The notes beneath the pieces are model-generated. The model was not told where the DNA came from. It saw nothing but the letters and a program-made list of their open reading frames with translations, and made no database searches. 64,000 nt of DNA from JADLHS01 sp964553795 (GTDB taxonomy: Bacteria; Verrucomicrobiota; Verrucomicrobiia; Limisphaerales; JADLHS01): positions 1-64,000 of the forward strand of contig CAZKMR010000001.1 of the NCBI GenBank assembly GCA_964553795.1. The letters are read 5' to 3'. Below, one piece after another: positions 51,520-60,587 of the stretch. A program made the position numbers and the translations under genes. Each line of letters opens with the position of its first letter. The stretch's first letter is position 1.

Positions 51520-54237
51520 GTGCAGTCGCTCGAAAACCAACTCGCCGAATTGCCGGCGCTCAATCAGGTCACCGTGCCCGACCTGTGGCAGCAGCAGGCG
51601 GTGATGGCGTTGCGCGAAGGCAAAGACGTGGTCGTGCAAGCGCCGACCGGCTCGGGCAAGACGCTGATTTTCGAGTTGTGGTCCAATCAGGGCAAGCCGC
51701 GCGGTCAGGCGATTTACACGGTGCCGACGCGCGCGTTGGCCAATGACAAACTCGCCGAATGGCGCGCGCGCGGTTGGGATGTTGGCATCGCGACGGGCGA
51801 TCTCGCCGAAAACCTCGGCGCTCCGGTGATCGTGGCAACGTTGGAGACGCAGAAGAATCGGTTGATCGCAGGTGAAGGGCCGACGCTGCTCGTGGTGGAT
51901 GAATACCAGATGATCAGCGATCCGGATCGCGGATTGAACTACGAACTCGCGCTCGCGCTCGCGCCGTCGCACACGCAACTTCTGCTGTTGAGCGGCAGTG
52001 TTTCCAATCCGCATCACGTGGTGCAATGGCTGAATCGCCTCGGGCGCAAGGCCGTGTTGATACGTCACGAACATCGCCCGGTGCCGCTAGATGAAGTGTG
52101 GGCGAACAATTTGAACTTTCACGTGCCTTCGGAGATTCGCGGTTATTGGGCGCGCTTGGTCGCGAAAGCGTTGGCCGAAGACCTCGGGCCGATTTTGATC
52201 TTTGCGCCGCGCCGACAAGGCGCAGAAAGCATGGCCGCTGATCTCGCGCGCAATTTGCCCACGCCCAATCCGCTCCAACTTTCCACCGAGCAAAAACAGA
52301 TTGTTGGCGAACATCTCGCGAAGATGCTCAAGAGTCGCATCGCGTATCATCACAGCGGCTTGAGCTACGCAGCGCGGGCGGGCGTGATTGAACCGCTGGC
52401 GAAGGCGGGACAATTGCGCGTGGTGGTGGCGACGATGGGTTTGGCGGCGGGCATCAATTTTTCGCTGCGCAGTGTGGCGTTGGCGGGCGAATCGTATCGG
52501 CGCGATGCCGTGGAACAGCCGCTGCGCGCGGATGAGATTTTGCAGATGTTCGGTCGCGCGGGGCGACGCGGATTGGACGAAACGGGCTATGTGTTGATCA
52601 CGGCGAATGAGATTCGTTTGCTGGATGCGCGGGCGTGTCATCTGTCGCGGAGCGGCGCGGTGGACTGGAGCGCGTTGTTGGGTTTGATGCAAACGGCGGC
52701 GGAGCAGGGGAAGACGCCGTTCGCGGAAGCGGTGCGCGCGCAGGAACGCTTGTTCACGACGAAGCCGATTTTGCTGGGCGTGGAAGAATCCATGAAACAT
52801 CCGGTTGTGCCGTGCGGATTGCACACGGATGCGGAGCGCGCGCGGCACGTGCGGAAACGGCAGCGCGAGATGTTGAACAGTCGCGGTGAATGGCAGGCGT
52901 ATCCGATGACGACGGAAAAGCCGTTGCGCGAAATTGTGGTGGGAGACAAGGAAACGCACAGGGGAACATCCAACATCCAAGGCTCGGCGGATGGCCATTC
53001 TTTGGGAAATAGAGCTAACTCGCAGCCGGTCGGAAATGGGCAGACAGAATATTTGCAGGACGACCACTCACCCCAAAACCGTAGCCGCCGACGTGAGGAG
53101 GCGGAGCGCTCTGCAAACGAAATGCTTCCGCCTCCTCATGTCGGCGACTACCACGAGCCGGTTTCTGCAGACAGCTCGTATGAAGCGAAGCCCACTTTTC
53201 GCTCCGTGCTCTCCGAACAAGCGGCGTTGGAAAAAGTTGGGACGGGGATGATCGTGGTTCTGGAGGAACGCGAGGACGGAACAAAAGTTTACGGTCGCGC
53301 TTCAACCGTGGCGGACGTGCTCAGCGGCGATCGTGTGATCATCGCCAAGTGGGTGCGGCGACTGACGAATTGGAACGGTCGGCAGGCGGAGTTGAGTGTG
53401 TGGCACGAAAAAATTGCGCCGTTGCTCGAACACAGACTCGCCGGTCAGCATACGCCGGTGGTGAAGTTCGTGAAGCAGGCGCAACGCATTCTCGTTTACG
53501 TGAGTCTCGCAGACCTGACGATGCGCGTGCCGGTGGATAATTACGGTGTGGCGATGTGGAAACCGGTCGAGCGGGAAGTGTTGCCCTACGATTGCGCGCA
53601 GTGTTCGCTGGTCGAAGTGTGCAAAACGCTGCCGACGGCGACGGGAACGGCGTTGACGTGGCGGCGTTTGAATCTCGTGGATGCGGAAGGCAAGCCGACG
53701 CTGCGCGGGCGCGTGGTGAGTTTCTTTCAACAGGGCGACGGCTTGGCAATCGCTGCGGCGCTGGAGGATGAGCGGTATCCGTTGGACGAATTGATTTACG
53801 ACATCGCGAATTTAGACGGCGGTTTTCGCTTTTGCGGCGATGAGAATCGTTATGCGGGCCGATTGGCGAATGCGTGTCACGAGAAGTTTCAATTGCTCAG
53901 CATACCCGGCTATCTCGAAAACGGGTTGCCGCCGAAATATGGTTACGGCGCGGAAGCGGTCGTGCAGAGCGTGCATAAAAATCCCGCGAGCAAACATCAT
54001 TGGGTGACGGATTTGCTCGGGGCGGGGGACATTGATCGGGCGATTATCGAGTGGCGTAGTTTACTGCGGCAAATTTCGCATGCGCCGGAACTGGAGTGGC
54101 CGCGCTGGAGCGCGTTTCAGGCGTTGGCAAAGACGACGTTGAACGAGACGGAATCGCCGACGCTAACGGAGTTACCGCGGCTGGAGTACCACCAAACGCG
54201 GCGCGTGGATCATCGGTTGATTTTGCGGCGGCATTGA
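51520..54237 (+). CDS. Ski2-like DEAD/DEAH superfamily II helicase
   Basis: 905 residues, GTG start. Helicase motifs: Walker A APTGSGKT (41-48), TVPTRALANDK (Ia), DEYQ (Asp127, motif II; a variant of DExH), SGS (III), MGLAAGINFSLR (V) and QMFGRAGRRGLD (from 342, motif VI). Residues about 475-565 are low-complexity and include an inverted repeat at DNA level (53081-53151), looking like an in-frame insertion. The C-terminal third has a cysteine group (YDCAQCSLVEVC) plus later Cys, possibly a zinc or FeS site. It probably unwinds RNA or DNA; the pathway is unknown. Confidence 0.85.
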   Translation: MQSLENQLAELPALNQVTVPDLWQQQAVMALREGKDVVVQAPTGSGKTLIFELWSNQGKPRGQAIYTVPTRALANDKLAEWRARGWDVGIATGDLAENLGAPVIVATLETQKNRLIAGEGPTLLVVDEYQMISDPDRGLNYELALALAPSHTQLLLLSGSVSNPHHVVQWLNRLGRKAVLIRHEHRPVPLDEVWANNLNFHVPSEIRGYWARLVAKALAEDLGPILIFAPRRQGAESMAADLARNLPTPNPLQLSTEQKQIVGEHLAKMLKSRIAYHHSGLSYAARAGVIEPLAKAGQLRVVVATMGLAAGINFSLRSVALAGESYRRDAVEQPLRADEILQMFGRAGRRGLDETGYVLITANEIRLLDARACHLSRSGAVDWSALLGLMQTAAEQGKTPFAEAVRAQERLFTTKPILLGVEESMKHPVVPCGLHTDAERARHVRKRQREMLNSRGEWQAYPMTTEKPLREIVVGDKETHRGTSNIQGSADGHSLGNRANSQPVGNGQTEYLQDDHSPQNRSRRREEAERSANEMLPPPHVGDYHEPVSADSSYEAKPTFRSVLSEQAALEKVGTGMIVVLEEREDGTKVYGRASTVADVLSGDRVIIAKWVRRLTNWNGRQAELSVWHEKIAPLLEHRLAGQHTPVVKFVKQAQRILVYVSLADLTMRVPVDNYGVAMWKPVEREVLPYDCAQCSLVEVCKTLPTATGTALTWRRLNLVDAEGKPTLRGRVVSFFQQGDGLAIAAALEDERYPLDELIYDIANLDGGFRFCGDENRYAGRLANACHEKFQLLSIPGYLENGLPPKYGYGAEAVVQSVHKNPASKHHWVTDLLGAGDIDRAIIEWRSLLRQISHAPELEWPRWSAFQALAKTTLNETESPTLTELPRLEYHQTRRVDHRLILRRH
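53081..53151. repeat. Inverted repeat inside the helicase gene
   Basis: The left arm 53081-53107 (27 bases) and right arm 53124-53151 (28 bases) are near-perfect reverse complements (two mismatches and one extra base), with a 16-base spacer. The structure resembles the intergenic element at 39841-39924. It is translated in frame as low-complexity sequence. Confidence 0.88.
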
Positions 54238-54240
54238 GTG

Positions 54241-54371
54241 CGTTGTGGACTACGTCGGCAAAGCGCAGCGGCGACGGCGACTTCGGGCGGATGACGGCGG
54301 GCCGAATTAGCGGGGAACTTTGAGCGTGCGAAAGCGGTGTCGCGCTGCGCTTGCCACCGCAGTCCAAGACG
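54241..54371. repeat. Inverted-repeat element between convergent genes
   Basis: About 45 bases at 54241-54285 resemble the reverse complement of 54329-54371, sharing the TTGGACT/GTGGACT, GGCA-AAGCGCAGCG and GCGAC blocks with small gaps. It fills most of the 190-base gap between the helicase and the sigma fusion gene and may act as a bidirectional terminator. Confidence 0.6.
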
Positions 54372-54427
54372 GCGGATTTGCGTTGGTTCATGGCAACAAT
54401 GCGCGACTTCAAATCGCCGAATCAGCA

Positions 54428-55915
54428 TCAGCGCGCCATCTTGATGAAGTCCTGATCGATGACGATTTTCCAGTCGCTGGCGAAGCGTTGCATTTTGACG
54501 GTTTCGTGTTTCGGCGGGCCGGAGTTCAATCGGGTTTCCAGTTGCAGAATGACGTGGTCGTCGTCTGGCGTTTGTTCGGAGAGGATGCGATAACCTTGAT
54601 AGCCGCGATGCTGATGTTCGGCCATCATCGGCATCAGAATTCCCTCTTCGACACCGAATTGATTCTTCAACAGTTCTTCGAGCATTTGCGCTTTGTTCGG
54701 GTCGTTCGAAGCCTCGGCCATTTTGATGAACATGTCTTCAAGGGTTTGGCGCGCGTCGGCGGTGATGAAGATGGATTCTTTGAAGCGGTCGCGATTTCCA
54801 TTCAGCACGGACCAACCGCGCGTTTGCAATGCTGCGTGAGGCGTGGCGAAGCCGACGTCGTTCCATGAAGCAATAGGTAGTTCGACGGGCGAATTGGTTG
54901 ACGCGGCGGCGGTGGTCGTGGGCGGAGGTTCGGCGAGCGTTGTTGGGGGATTGGAACGCAGTCGCGCAACTTCGCCTCGTAACCGGGCAACGTCATTCGC
55001 GCTGCGGCGTAGTTGCTCGTTCTCCTGCTGCATCGCATTCAATTGAGCGGTGATGTTCTCGTGCGCTTCGCGAAGTTCCTGGTTCGCGCTGAACGATTGC
55101 TTTTGCAGATTCTGCACCTGTTCGCGCAGTCGAGCGTTCTGGCGGAACTCATAAACACCCACGCCGGCAAGCACGGCGATGGTGGTAGTGATGATTGTTT
55201 TTTGAAGCGTGGTCATAGCGAGAGCGTTTGCGGTAGTGGCCGTGGCGGGGGTGGCAAGACTGGCGACGCTGAGCGCGGCAGTGGAACTGATGGTGAGCGC
55301 GAGGCCGATCGGCGCGGCTTGAACCGCGTTGGCGGAGACGGCGGCGACCCATCCGCTCGCACCGACGGTAACGCCTCGTTTGGCGAAGAATTCGCGCAAG
55401 CGTTCGACGGCGCGGCTGACGCGTTTTTGCGCGGCATCGTCGCTGATGCCGAGTTGTTGGCCGACGACCCGCAGCGATTTGTTCTCGAAGAAACGGAGCA
55501 GGACGGCGGTGCGGTCGGCTTCGTCGAGCGCAGATACGGCTTCGTCGAGGAGTGGTTCGATGTCGGTCCAACTGGCGTCGGGGGCGTTGGTGGCGTTCAT
55601 CTGAGTGGCGATTTGTTCACGCAATTGGCGGCGTGCTTCGCGGCGCACGACATCTATTGCAGTGTGGCGGGTCACTTGATAAAGCCAGGCAGTGAGCACG
55701 GTGTCGGCCTGAAGTTTTCCGGCGACACGCGCGAGATCGGTGAAAACCATCTGGCTGACTTCTTCGGCTAATTGCGTTGCACGGACCTGGCGCAACGCGG
55801 CGGAGTAAACGAGGTTTACGTGGCGGCGGACGAGTTCCGCAAAGTCCTCGTCCGCGCGGTGGCGGGCGTAACGGGTGAGCAATTCCTGGTCGGTTTGATT
55901 GGCGCGCGCGCTCAT
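54428..55915 (-). CDS. ECF sigma factor fused to membrane segments and an NTF2-like C-terminal domain
   Basis: 495 residues. Region 2 (about 15-85, FAELVRRHVNLVYSAALRQV ... EEVSQMVFTDLAR), region 4 (about 125-185, LDEADRTAVLLRFFENKSLRVVGQQLGISDDAAQKRVSRAVERL), Ala-rich segment (about 190-235, SANAVQAAPIGLALTI), TM helix (about 240-258), and a long coiled coil with ARLRGEVARLRSN (about 262-325). The C-terminus (about 350-495) opens TPHAALQTRGWSVLNGN and ends MQRFASDWKIVIDQDF, which resembles an NTF2/DUF4878-type fold. Sigma part, linker and coiled-coil motif are close to those of the 34.2-kb gene; the terminal domain is not. Confidence 0.87.
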   Translation of the reverse strand: MSARANQTDQELLTRYARHRADEDFAELVRRHVNLVYSAALRQVRATQLAEEVSQMVFTDLARVAGKLQADTVLTAWLYQVTRHTAIDVVRREARRQLREQIATQMNATNAPDASWTDIEPLLDEAVSALDEADRTAVLLRFFENKSLRVVGQQLGISDDAAQKRVSRAVERLREFFAKRGVTVGASGWVAAVSANAVQAAPIGLALTISSTAALSVASLATPATATTANALAMTTLQKTIITTTIAVLAGVGVYEFRQNARLREQVQNLQKQSFSANQELREAHENITAQLNAMQQENEQLRRSANDVARLRGEVARLRSNPPTTLAEPPPTTTAAASTNSPVELPIASWNDVGFATPHAALQTRGWSVLNGNRDRFKESIFITADARQTLEDMFIKMAEASNDPNKAQMLEELLKNQFGVEEGILMPMMAEHQHRGYQGYRILSEQTPDDDHVILQLETRLNSGPPKHETVKMQRFASDWKIVIDQDFIKMAR

Positions 55916-56037
55916 TTTCGCAAGTATATCGCCGCCGTCGGGGCGAATCCGACAAAGTTTTTTCGGTTCAGGTGTAACCGGCGGCGCGTGAGTTTCGTAT
56001 TCCTTGGCAAAACGGCGAATGGGTCGCTGGAGAAAGA

Positions 56038-56991
56038 ATGACTATGAAAATCAAAGCGTATTTGAGTTTGGTGGGTTTAACCGGAGTGTTGGCGGGGGGC
56101 AATGTCCTGGCGGCGCCGTTGCAACGTTCCGACGTGATGAATGATCCGGCGTGGGTGTTGCATCTGGATTGCGATGAACTACGGCAGACGGCGATGGGAA
56201 AGCAAATCCTGGCGGAAATGGACAAACCGGACGCGCAGAAGAAACTCGCGGCGTTCGAGGCGGTGTTTAAGGTGGACCTGCGGAAGGATTTGCACGGCGT
56301 CACAGTTTACAGCGCGACGAAAGATGAACCAGATGGCGTGGTGCTGGCTTACGCCGACTTCGACGCGGAACGGTTGGTCACGTTGGTGCAGGCGAATCCG
56401 AGTTACGAGAGCGTCAAGCGGAATGGGCACACGATTCACAATTGGATTGATGACAAGAAAAAGGAAGTGAATGGCGTGAAGCCGCGAACCTACGGCGCGA
56501 TTTACCAGGACAAGATCATTGTCGTGGGCCAAAAGGAGAATCGTGTGGTCGAAGCACTTGAGGTGTTGGCCGGCAAGAAGCCGGATGTGACCAAGAGCGC
56601 GACGTTTGCGCCGCTGGCGAAACCGGAGGCGGGTACCATCGTGCAAGCGGCGGCCCGGAAGTTGAATCTGCCCGGCAACGATCCCGGCGCGGCAGTGTTC
56701 AAGCAGGCGAAAATGATCTGGCTGAATTTCGGTGAACGCGCGGGCAAAGCGGAATTGAAACTGAATCTGGACGCGGATTCGGCGGAGGTCGCGCAGCAAA
56801 TGGTGGATGTGGCGAAAGGATTGATCGCGGTGATGGCGTTGCAGACCGACAAACCGGAAGCGGTGAAGTTGGCCAAGGCCGCGACGGTGGATTCGACGGC
56901 ATCGAGTGTGGCGATAAAATTCGCTTTACCGGCGGCGGACGTGGTGCAGATGATCAAAGACAAAGCTGCGGAACAGTCGAAGAAGGACTGA
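56038..56991 (+). CDS. Secreted protein of unknown function
   Basis: 317 residues with GGAG five bases before the ATG at 56038 and a signal peptide (AYLSLVGLTGVLAGGNVLA). The mature part is alpha/beta with a paired pattern (WVLHLDCDELRQTAMGKQIL ... KDLHGVTVYS), reminiscent of proteins in this phylum that sit next to ECF sigma genes. No catalytic motif. It lies 13 bases upstream of an ECF sigma gene and is likely in the same transcript, so it may be a regulatory target or an accessory of that system (inference). Confidence 0.72.
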   Translation: MTMKIKAYLSLVGLTGVLAGGNVLAAPLQRSDVMNDPAWVLHLDCDELRQTAMGKQILAEMDKPDAQKKLAAFEAVFKVDLRKDLHGVTVYSATKDEPDGVVLAYADFDAERLVTLVQANPSYESVKRNGHTIHNWIDDKKKEVNGVKPRTYGAIYQDKIIVVGQKENRVVEALEVLAGKKPDVTKSATFAPLAKPEAGTIVQAAARKLNLPGNDPGAAVFKQAKMIWLNFGERAGKAELKLNLDADSAEVAQQMVDVAKGLIAVMALQTDKPEAVKLAKAATVDSTASSVAIKFALPAADVVQMIKDKAAEQSKKD

Positions 56992-57004
56992 GCGGGCCGG
57001 AATT

Positions 57005-57628
57005 GTGTCAGCGTCGCCTCAAATCATTTCGGACGAACAACTCGCGCAACGGGCTCAAGCCGGTTGCGCGGGAAGTTTTGAAGAGTTGGTCACCCGCTTT
57101 GAAGGGCGGCTGTATCGGTTTGTGGTCAATCGCTGCGGGAGTCGCGACGCGGCGCAGGAGGTGACACAGGATAGTTTCGTGGCGGCGTATCGGGCATTGG
57201 AACGATTTGATGGTCGCCGCTCGTTCGCCGCGTGGTTGTTCGCCATTGCCCGGCGCAAGTGCGTGGATTACCACCGGCGGCAACCCTTGGCGGTTGCCGA
57301 AGAATACGCTGGCGGCGACGCGGACGGTAACGATCCGGCGACGATGCTGGCGCACCGCGAGTCCGCTGGCGATTTTTGGCGGCGCGTGCGGGGGGCGCTG
57401 TCCGAACTCCAATTTGAAGCGGTGTGGTTGCGTTACGCTGAGGACATGGGCATACCCGAAATCGCGCAGGTGCTGGGGCGCACGCAAACCCACGTCAAGG
57501 TGGTGTTGTTTCGGGCGCGATTAAAATTGGAGCAAGAACTGACAAGTGCGACTGGCGAGACGGTTGAGCGTCCTACCACTGCGCCGTTGAATACCGTAAC
57601 GCCGCCGAAACCAGTAAAAGTTGTATGA
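57005..57628 (+). CDS. ECF sigma-70 family RNA polymerase sigma factor
   Basis: 207 residues, GTG start. Region 2 (about 22-90, FEELVTRFEGRLYRFVVNRC ... EVTQDSFVAAYRAL ... AWLFAIARRKCVDYHRR) and region 4 (about 125-180, LSELQFEAVWLRYAEDMGIPEIAQVLGRTQTHVKVVLFRAR). The C-terminal 25 residues are a Thr/Pro-rich tail. The stop overlaps the next start (ATGA), so its membrane partner is translated with it. Confidence 0.94.
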   Translation: MSASPQIISDEQLAQRAQAGCAGSFEELVTRFEGRLYRFVVNRCGSRDAAQEVTQDSFVAAYRALERFDGRRSFAAWLFAIARRKCVDYHRRQPLAVAEEYAGGDADGNDPATMLAHRESAGDFWRRVRGALSELQFEAVWLRYAEDMGIPEIAQVLGRTQTHVKVVLFRARLKLEQELTSATGETVERPTTAPLNTVTPPKPVKVV

Positions 57629-58104
57629 AAGCGTGGTTGGAAAAATTCCGAATCTCAAACGCGGCGGATGCCGGGCGGGAGTTGCCGCTGAGTTCCGCCC
57701 GCCCCGAAGCGAAGCAATTTGTCGCGACCCTGCGTGAAATGGAGCGCGCATCACGGTGTGATGCGCCGGAAGTTCCCGCCAGCTTGCATCAGAACATCAT
57801 GCGGGCGGTGCGCGCGGAGCAGCGCGGCACGCAGACATCTGCGACGCACGGTTGGCGATGGGCGGTCGGTATCGCGACGGTAGCGTTGGTGGGAATCATC
57901 GCGAGTGATTGGTGGAATGATGTGCCTGTGTCAAAGGAGATGCCCGTGCCGCAACTCGCGTCGGTGACGCTGGTGCTGGAGAAAGGGCAGGCATTGCCAC
58001 AGGCGGCGCCGAATGTCGTCTTGGCGCCGCTATCCAACGAATGGCAACTGGTGCATCAGGATGTGCGGAGCGCCATGACGTTGCTGGTCGCCAGTCTGCC
58101 GTGA
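57625..58104 (+). CDS. Putative anti-sigma factor, single-pass membrane protein
   Basis: 159 residues, translationally coupled to the sigma gene by a 4-base overlap. Soluble N-terminal part (1-75) with PASLHQNIMRAVR, a TM helix (about 79-97, WAVGIATVALVGIIASDWW), and a roughly 60-residue external tail. This is the same plan as the 6290-7051 protein but smaller. No zinc motif visible; role inferred from coupling and topology. Confidence 0.75.
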   Translation: MKAWLEKFRISNAADAGRELPLSSARPEAKQFVATLREMERASRCDAPEVPASLHQNIMRAVRAEQRGTQTSATHGWRWAVGIATVALVGIIASDWWNDVPVSKEMPVPQLASVTLVLEKGQALPQAAPNVVLAPLSNEWQLVHQDVRSAMTLLVASLP

Positions 58105-58194
58105 TGGCGGGCAGGCTGATCGAGGGGTGCTCGGCGCGATTTTCCCACGCAATTCCATTGACGGTGGCGGCGACGTCTCTAAGAATTTTGGGGC

Positions 58195-59409
58195 ATGTTC
58201 AAAAGTCTCATCCTCCGTCCGGGCGCAACAAGCGCGTCAAGTTTTTCACTGTGGTCCCTCTTCCTTGTTATCGGGGTGTTGCTGCTGGCTACAACTGCGA
58301 ATGCCAGCGACGACCGTTACTATCGGATTTACGGAATCATTGAGCAGGGCGACGCGTTGGCTAAGGCGGGACAGCGCGACAAGGCGGTGGCTAAATATGT
58401 TGAAGCGGAAAAAGGGCTGCGGGAGATCAAACAGTATTATCCGAACTACAATCCCAAACTGATCGCCGCGCGATTGTCCTACTTGACGGAACAAATCGCC
58501 GTTCTTTCCAAACCGCCCGTGGTCGAAATCCCGACCGATTCGACTTCGGGCGCTGCGACTCCGACTGCGGTGGTTCCCGGACGACCGCAAATAAAATTGA
58601 TTGAGGCCGGCGCGACGCCGCAAGAAGTTTATCGGTTGAAAGCCGAAACCGGAGACAAACAGATCGCGAATATTACCGCCAAGATCAGCACTGGCATGTC
58701 CGCACCGGGAATGGAGGGCGAGATGATGAACATGCCGGCCATTAAAATGAAGGCGACCCTCACGATCAAAGATGTCACGACGGGCGGGGATGTAAACTAC
58801 GAGGTGCGAGTGGATGAAGTGGACGTGGTGGCGGAGGCGAGCGTGCCCGCGCCATTGGTCGAAGGCATGAAGGCATCATTGGCCGGCATGAAGGGATTGG
58901 TGATAGCGAGTACGGTGACTGACCGGCTGCTGAACAAGAAAGTGGAGGCGAAAATTCCACCGGGCACGGACGCACAAACCCGCGCCAGCATGGAGCAGAT
59001 GAAGGAATCTTTTGCCAATCCGGAATTCATCCTCCCGGAGGAGGCCATCGGCGTCGGCGCCAAATGGGAGGTCAAGGAGAAAGCCAAGACGCAGGGCATG
59101 ACGATTGATCAGACCACCACTCATGAGCTGGTTTCCATCGAAGGCGACACATTGATTGTAAAAAGCTCCACTACCCAAAGTGCCGCGAACCAAAAAATCC
59201 CCAATCCACTCATGCCCAGTTTGAAAGTGGACATGACCAAGATGACCGGTTCGGCAACGGGGACTTCGACCGTGAGCTTGAAGAAAATTCTGCCGGTCAA
59301 AGCCACGTCCAATGAACGCGCCGAATTGAACCTGTCCGTCAATGCGGGGGGACAAAAACAGGTGATGACCATGACCACCGAAACCCGCAGCACGCTGGAG
59401 ACCGAGTAA
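58195..59409 (+). CDS. Secreted protein with TPR-like N-terminus and DUF6263-like domain
   Basis: 404 residues. Signal peptide (LWSLFLVIGVLLLATTANA), then a short TPR-like helical pair (GDALAKAGQRDKAVAKYVEAEKGL), a Pro/Thr linker (about 105-130), and a beta-rich domain (about 140-404) of the kind found in DUF6263-like proteins (VYRLKAETGDKQIANIT ... FILPEEAIGVGAKWEVKE). No enzyme motif seen. It follows the sigma/anti-sigma pair after 90 bases; co-regulation is possible. Confidence 0.7.
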   Translation: MFKSLILRPGATSASSFSLWSLFLVIGVLLLATTANASDDRYYRIYGIIEQGDALAKAGQRDKAVAKYVEAEKGLREIKQYYPNYNPKLIAARLSYLTEQIAVLSKPPVVEIPTDSTSGAATPTAVVPGRPQIKLIEAGATPQEVYRLKAETGDKQIANITAKISTGMSAPGMEGEMMNMPAIKMKATLTIKDVTTGGDVNYEVRVDEVDVVAEASVPAPLVEGMKASLAGMKGLVIASTVTDRLLNKKVEAKIPPGTDAQTRASMEQMKESFANPEFILPEEAIGVGAKWEVKEKAKTQGMTIDQTTTHELVSIEGDTLIVKSSTTQSAANQKIPNPLMPSLKVDMTKMTGSATGTSTVSLKKILPVKATSNERAELNLSVNAGGQKQVMTMTTETRSTLETE

Positions 59410-59432
59410 TCCATGGCAGAAACGAACGCGCT

Positions 59433-60557
59433 GTGAAACGCAAGAAACGCATCGGGATTCTGACGGCGGGCGGCGACAGCCCGGGGCTCAACGCGGCGAT
59501 CCGTGGCGTTGGCAAGGCGGCGTTGGACGCGGGGATGGAGATCATCGGGTTTCGCGACGGTTTTCGCGGGTTGGCGGAGAATCACACCATTCGCCTGGAT
59601 AAACGGTTGCTGGCGGGGATTCTGACGGTGGGCGGCACGCTGCTGGGAACGGGGCGCGATAAGCCGCATCGCATGGAAGTCAACGGTCACGTGCGCGACA
59701 TGCGCGAGGTCATCGCGCGAAATTATCGGCGGTTGAAACTCGACGCGCTGGTGTGTCTCGGCGGCGGCGGCACGCATAAGAACGCGCTGAAACTCATAGA
59801 GCGCGGGTTGAACATCGTCACGTTACCCAAGACGATTGATAACGATCTGGCGGAAACCGATACGACGATTGGTTTCGATACGGCCCTCGGCGTGGCGACG
59901 GTGGCGATTGATCGGTTGCATAGCACGGCCCACAGTCATCATCGCATCATCATCGCGGAAATTATGGGCCACCGCGCCGGCTGGCTGGCCTTGGGTGCCG
60001 GCATCGCGGGAGGCGCGGATGTGATTTTGATTCCGGAAATTCCCTACGACGTGCGTAATGTGGCCGCGGCGATTCGCCGGCGCAAAATGCACGGCACGAA
60101 TTTCAGCATCGTGGCGGTGGCGGAAGGCGCGATGCCGATGAAAGAGGCGGCGCAATTTGCGATTGCCGCGCGCCACAAAAAAGAAGCCAGCAACAAGAGC
60201 GAGAAAGCCAAAGCGAAGGCGGAATTGATTCATTTGCGCGAATTGCACGCGGGCCACACGATGCGGTTGGCGAAGCAATTGGAGGAACTGACGCATTTGG
60301 AAGCGCGGGTGACGATTTTGGGTTACGTGCAACGCGGCGGCACGCCGTCGGCGGCGGACCGGTTGTTGGCCACGCGGCTGGGCACGAAAGCGGTGGAGCT
60401 GATCGCGAAAGAAAACTTCGGTATGATGGTCGCGGCGCGCGGCGATGAAGTCAGAGCCGTGCCGATTACCGCCGTGGCGGGAAGACTGAAGCTCGTGCCG
60501 CCGGATCATTCTTGGGTCACCAGTGCGCGAGATGTCGGGACGTGCTTTGGTGATTGA
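59433..60557 (+). CDS. 6-phosphofructokinase (group A, atypical active site)
   Basis: 374 residues, GTG start. Recognisable PFK blocks: ILTAGGDSPGLNAAIRG (phosphate loop), TLLGTGRDKP, LPKTIDNDLAETDTTIGFDTA (catalytic Asp), IMGHRAGWLALG, IPEIPYD and GYVQRGGTPSAADR. It should phosphorylate fructose-6-phosphate. Two positions depart from the E. coli enzyme: the Mg/nucleotide loop GGDGS is GGGGT here (Asp103 equivalent replaced by Gly), and PGTIDND is PKTIDND, with the Lys seen in pyrophosphate-dependent forms. Phosphoryl donor (ATP or PPi) is therefore uncertain. Confidence 0.9.
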   Translation: MKRKKRIGILTAGGDSPGLNAAIRGVGKAALDAGMEIIGFRDGFRGLAENHTIRLDKRLLAGILTVGGTLLGTGRDKPHRMEVNGHVRDMREVIARNYRRLKLDALVCLGGGGTHKNALKLIERGLNIVTLPKTIDNDLAETDTTIGFDTALGVATVAIDRLHSTAHSHHRIIIAEIMGHRAGWLALGAGIAGGADVILIPEIPYDVRNVAAAIRRRKMHGTNFSIVAVAEGAMPMKEAAQFAIAARHKKEASNKSEKAKAKAELIHLRELHAGHTMRLAKQLEELTHLEARVTILGYVQRGGTPSAADRLLATRLGTKAVELIAKENFGMMVAARGDEVRAVPITAVAGRLKLVPPDHSWVTSARDVGTCFGD

Positions 60558-60587
60558 AGGCAGGCTTGGTATTTATCCGGGACGTTT

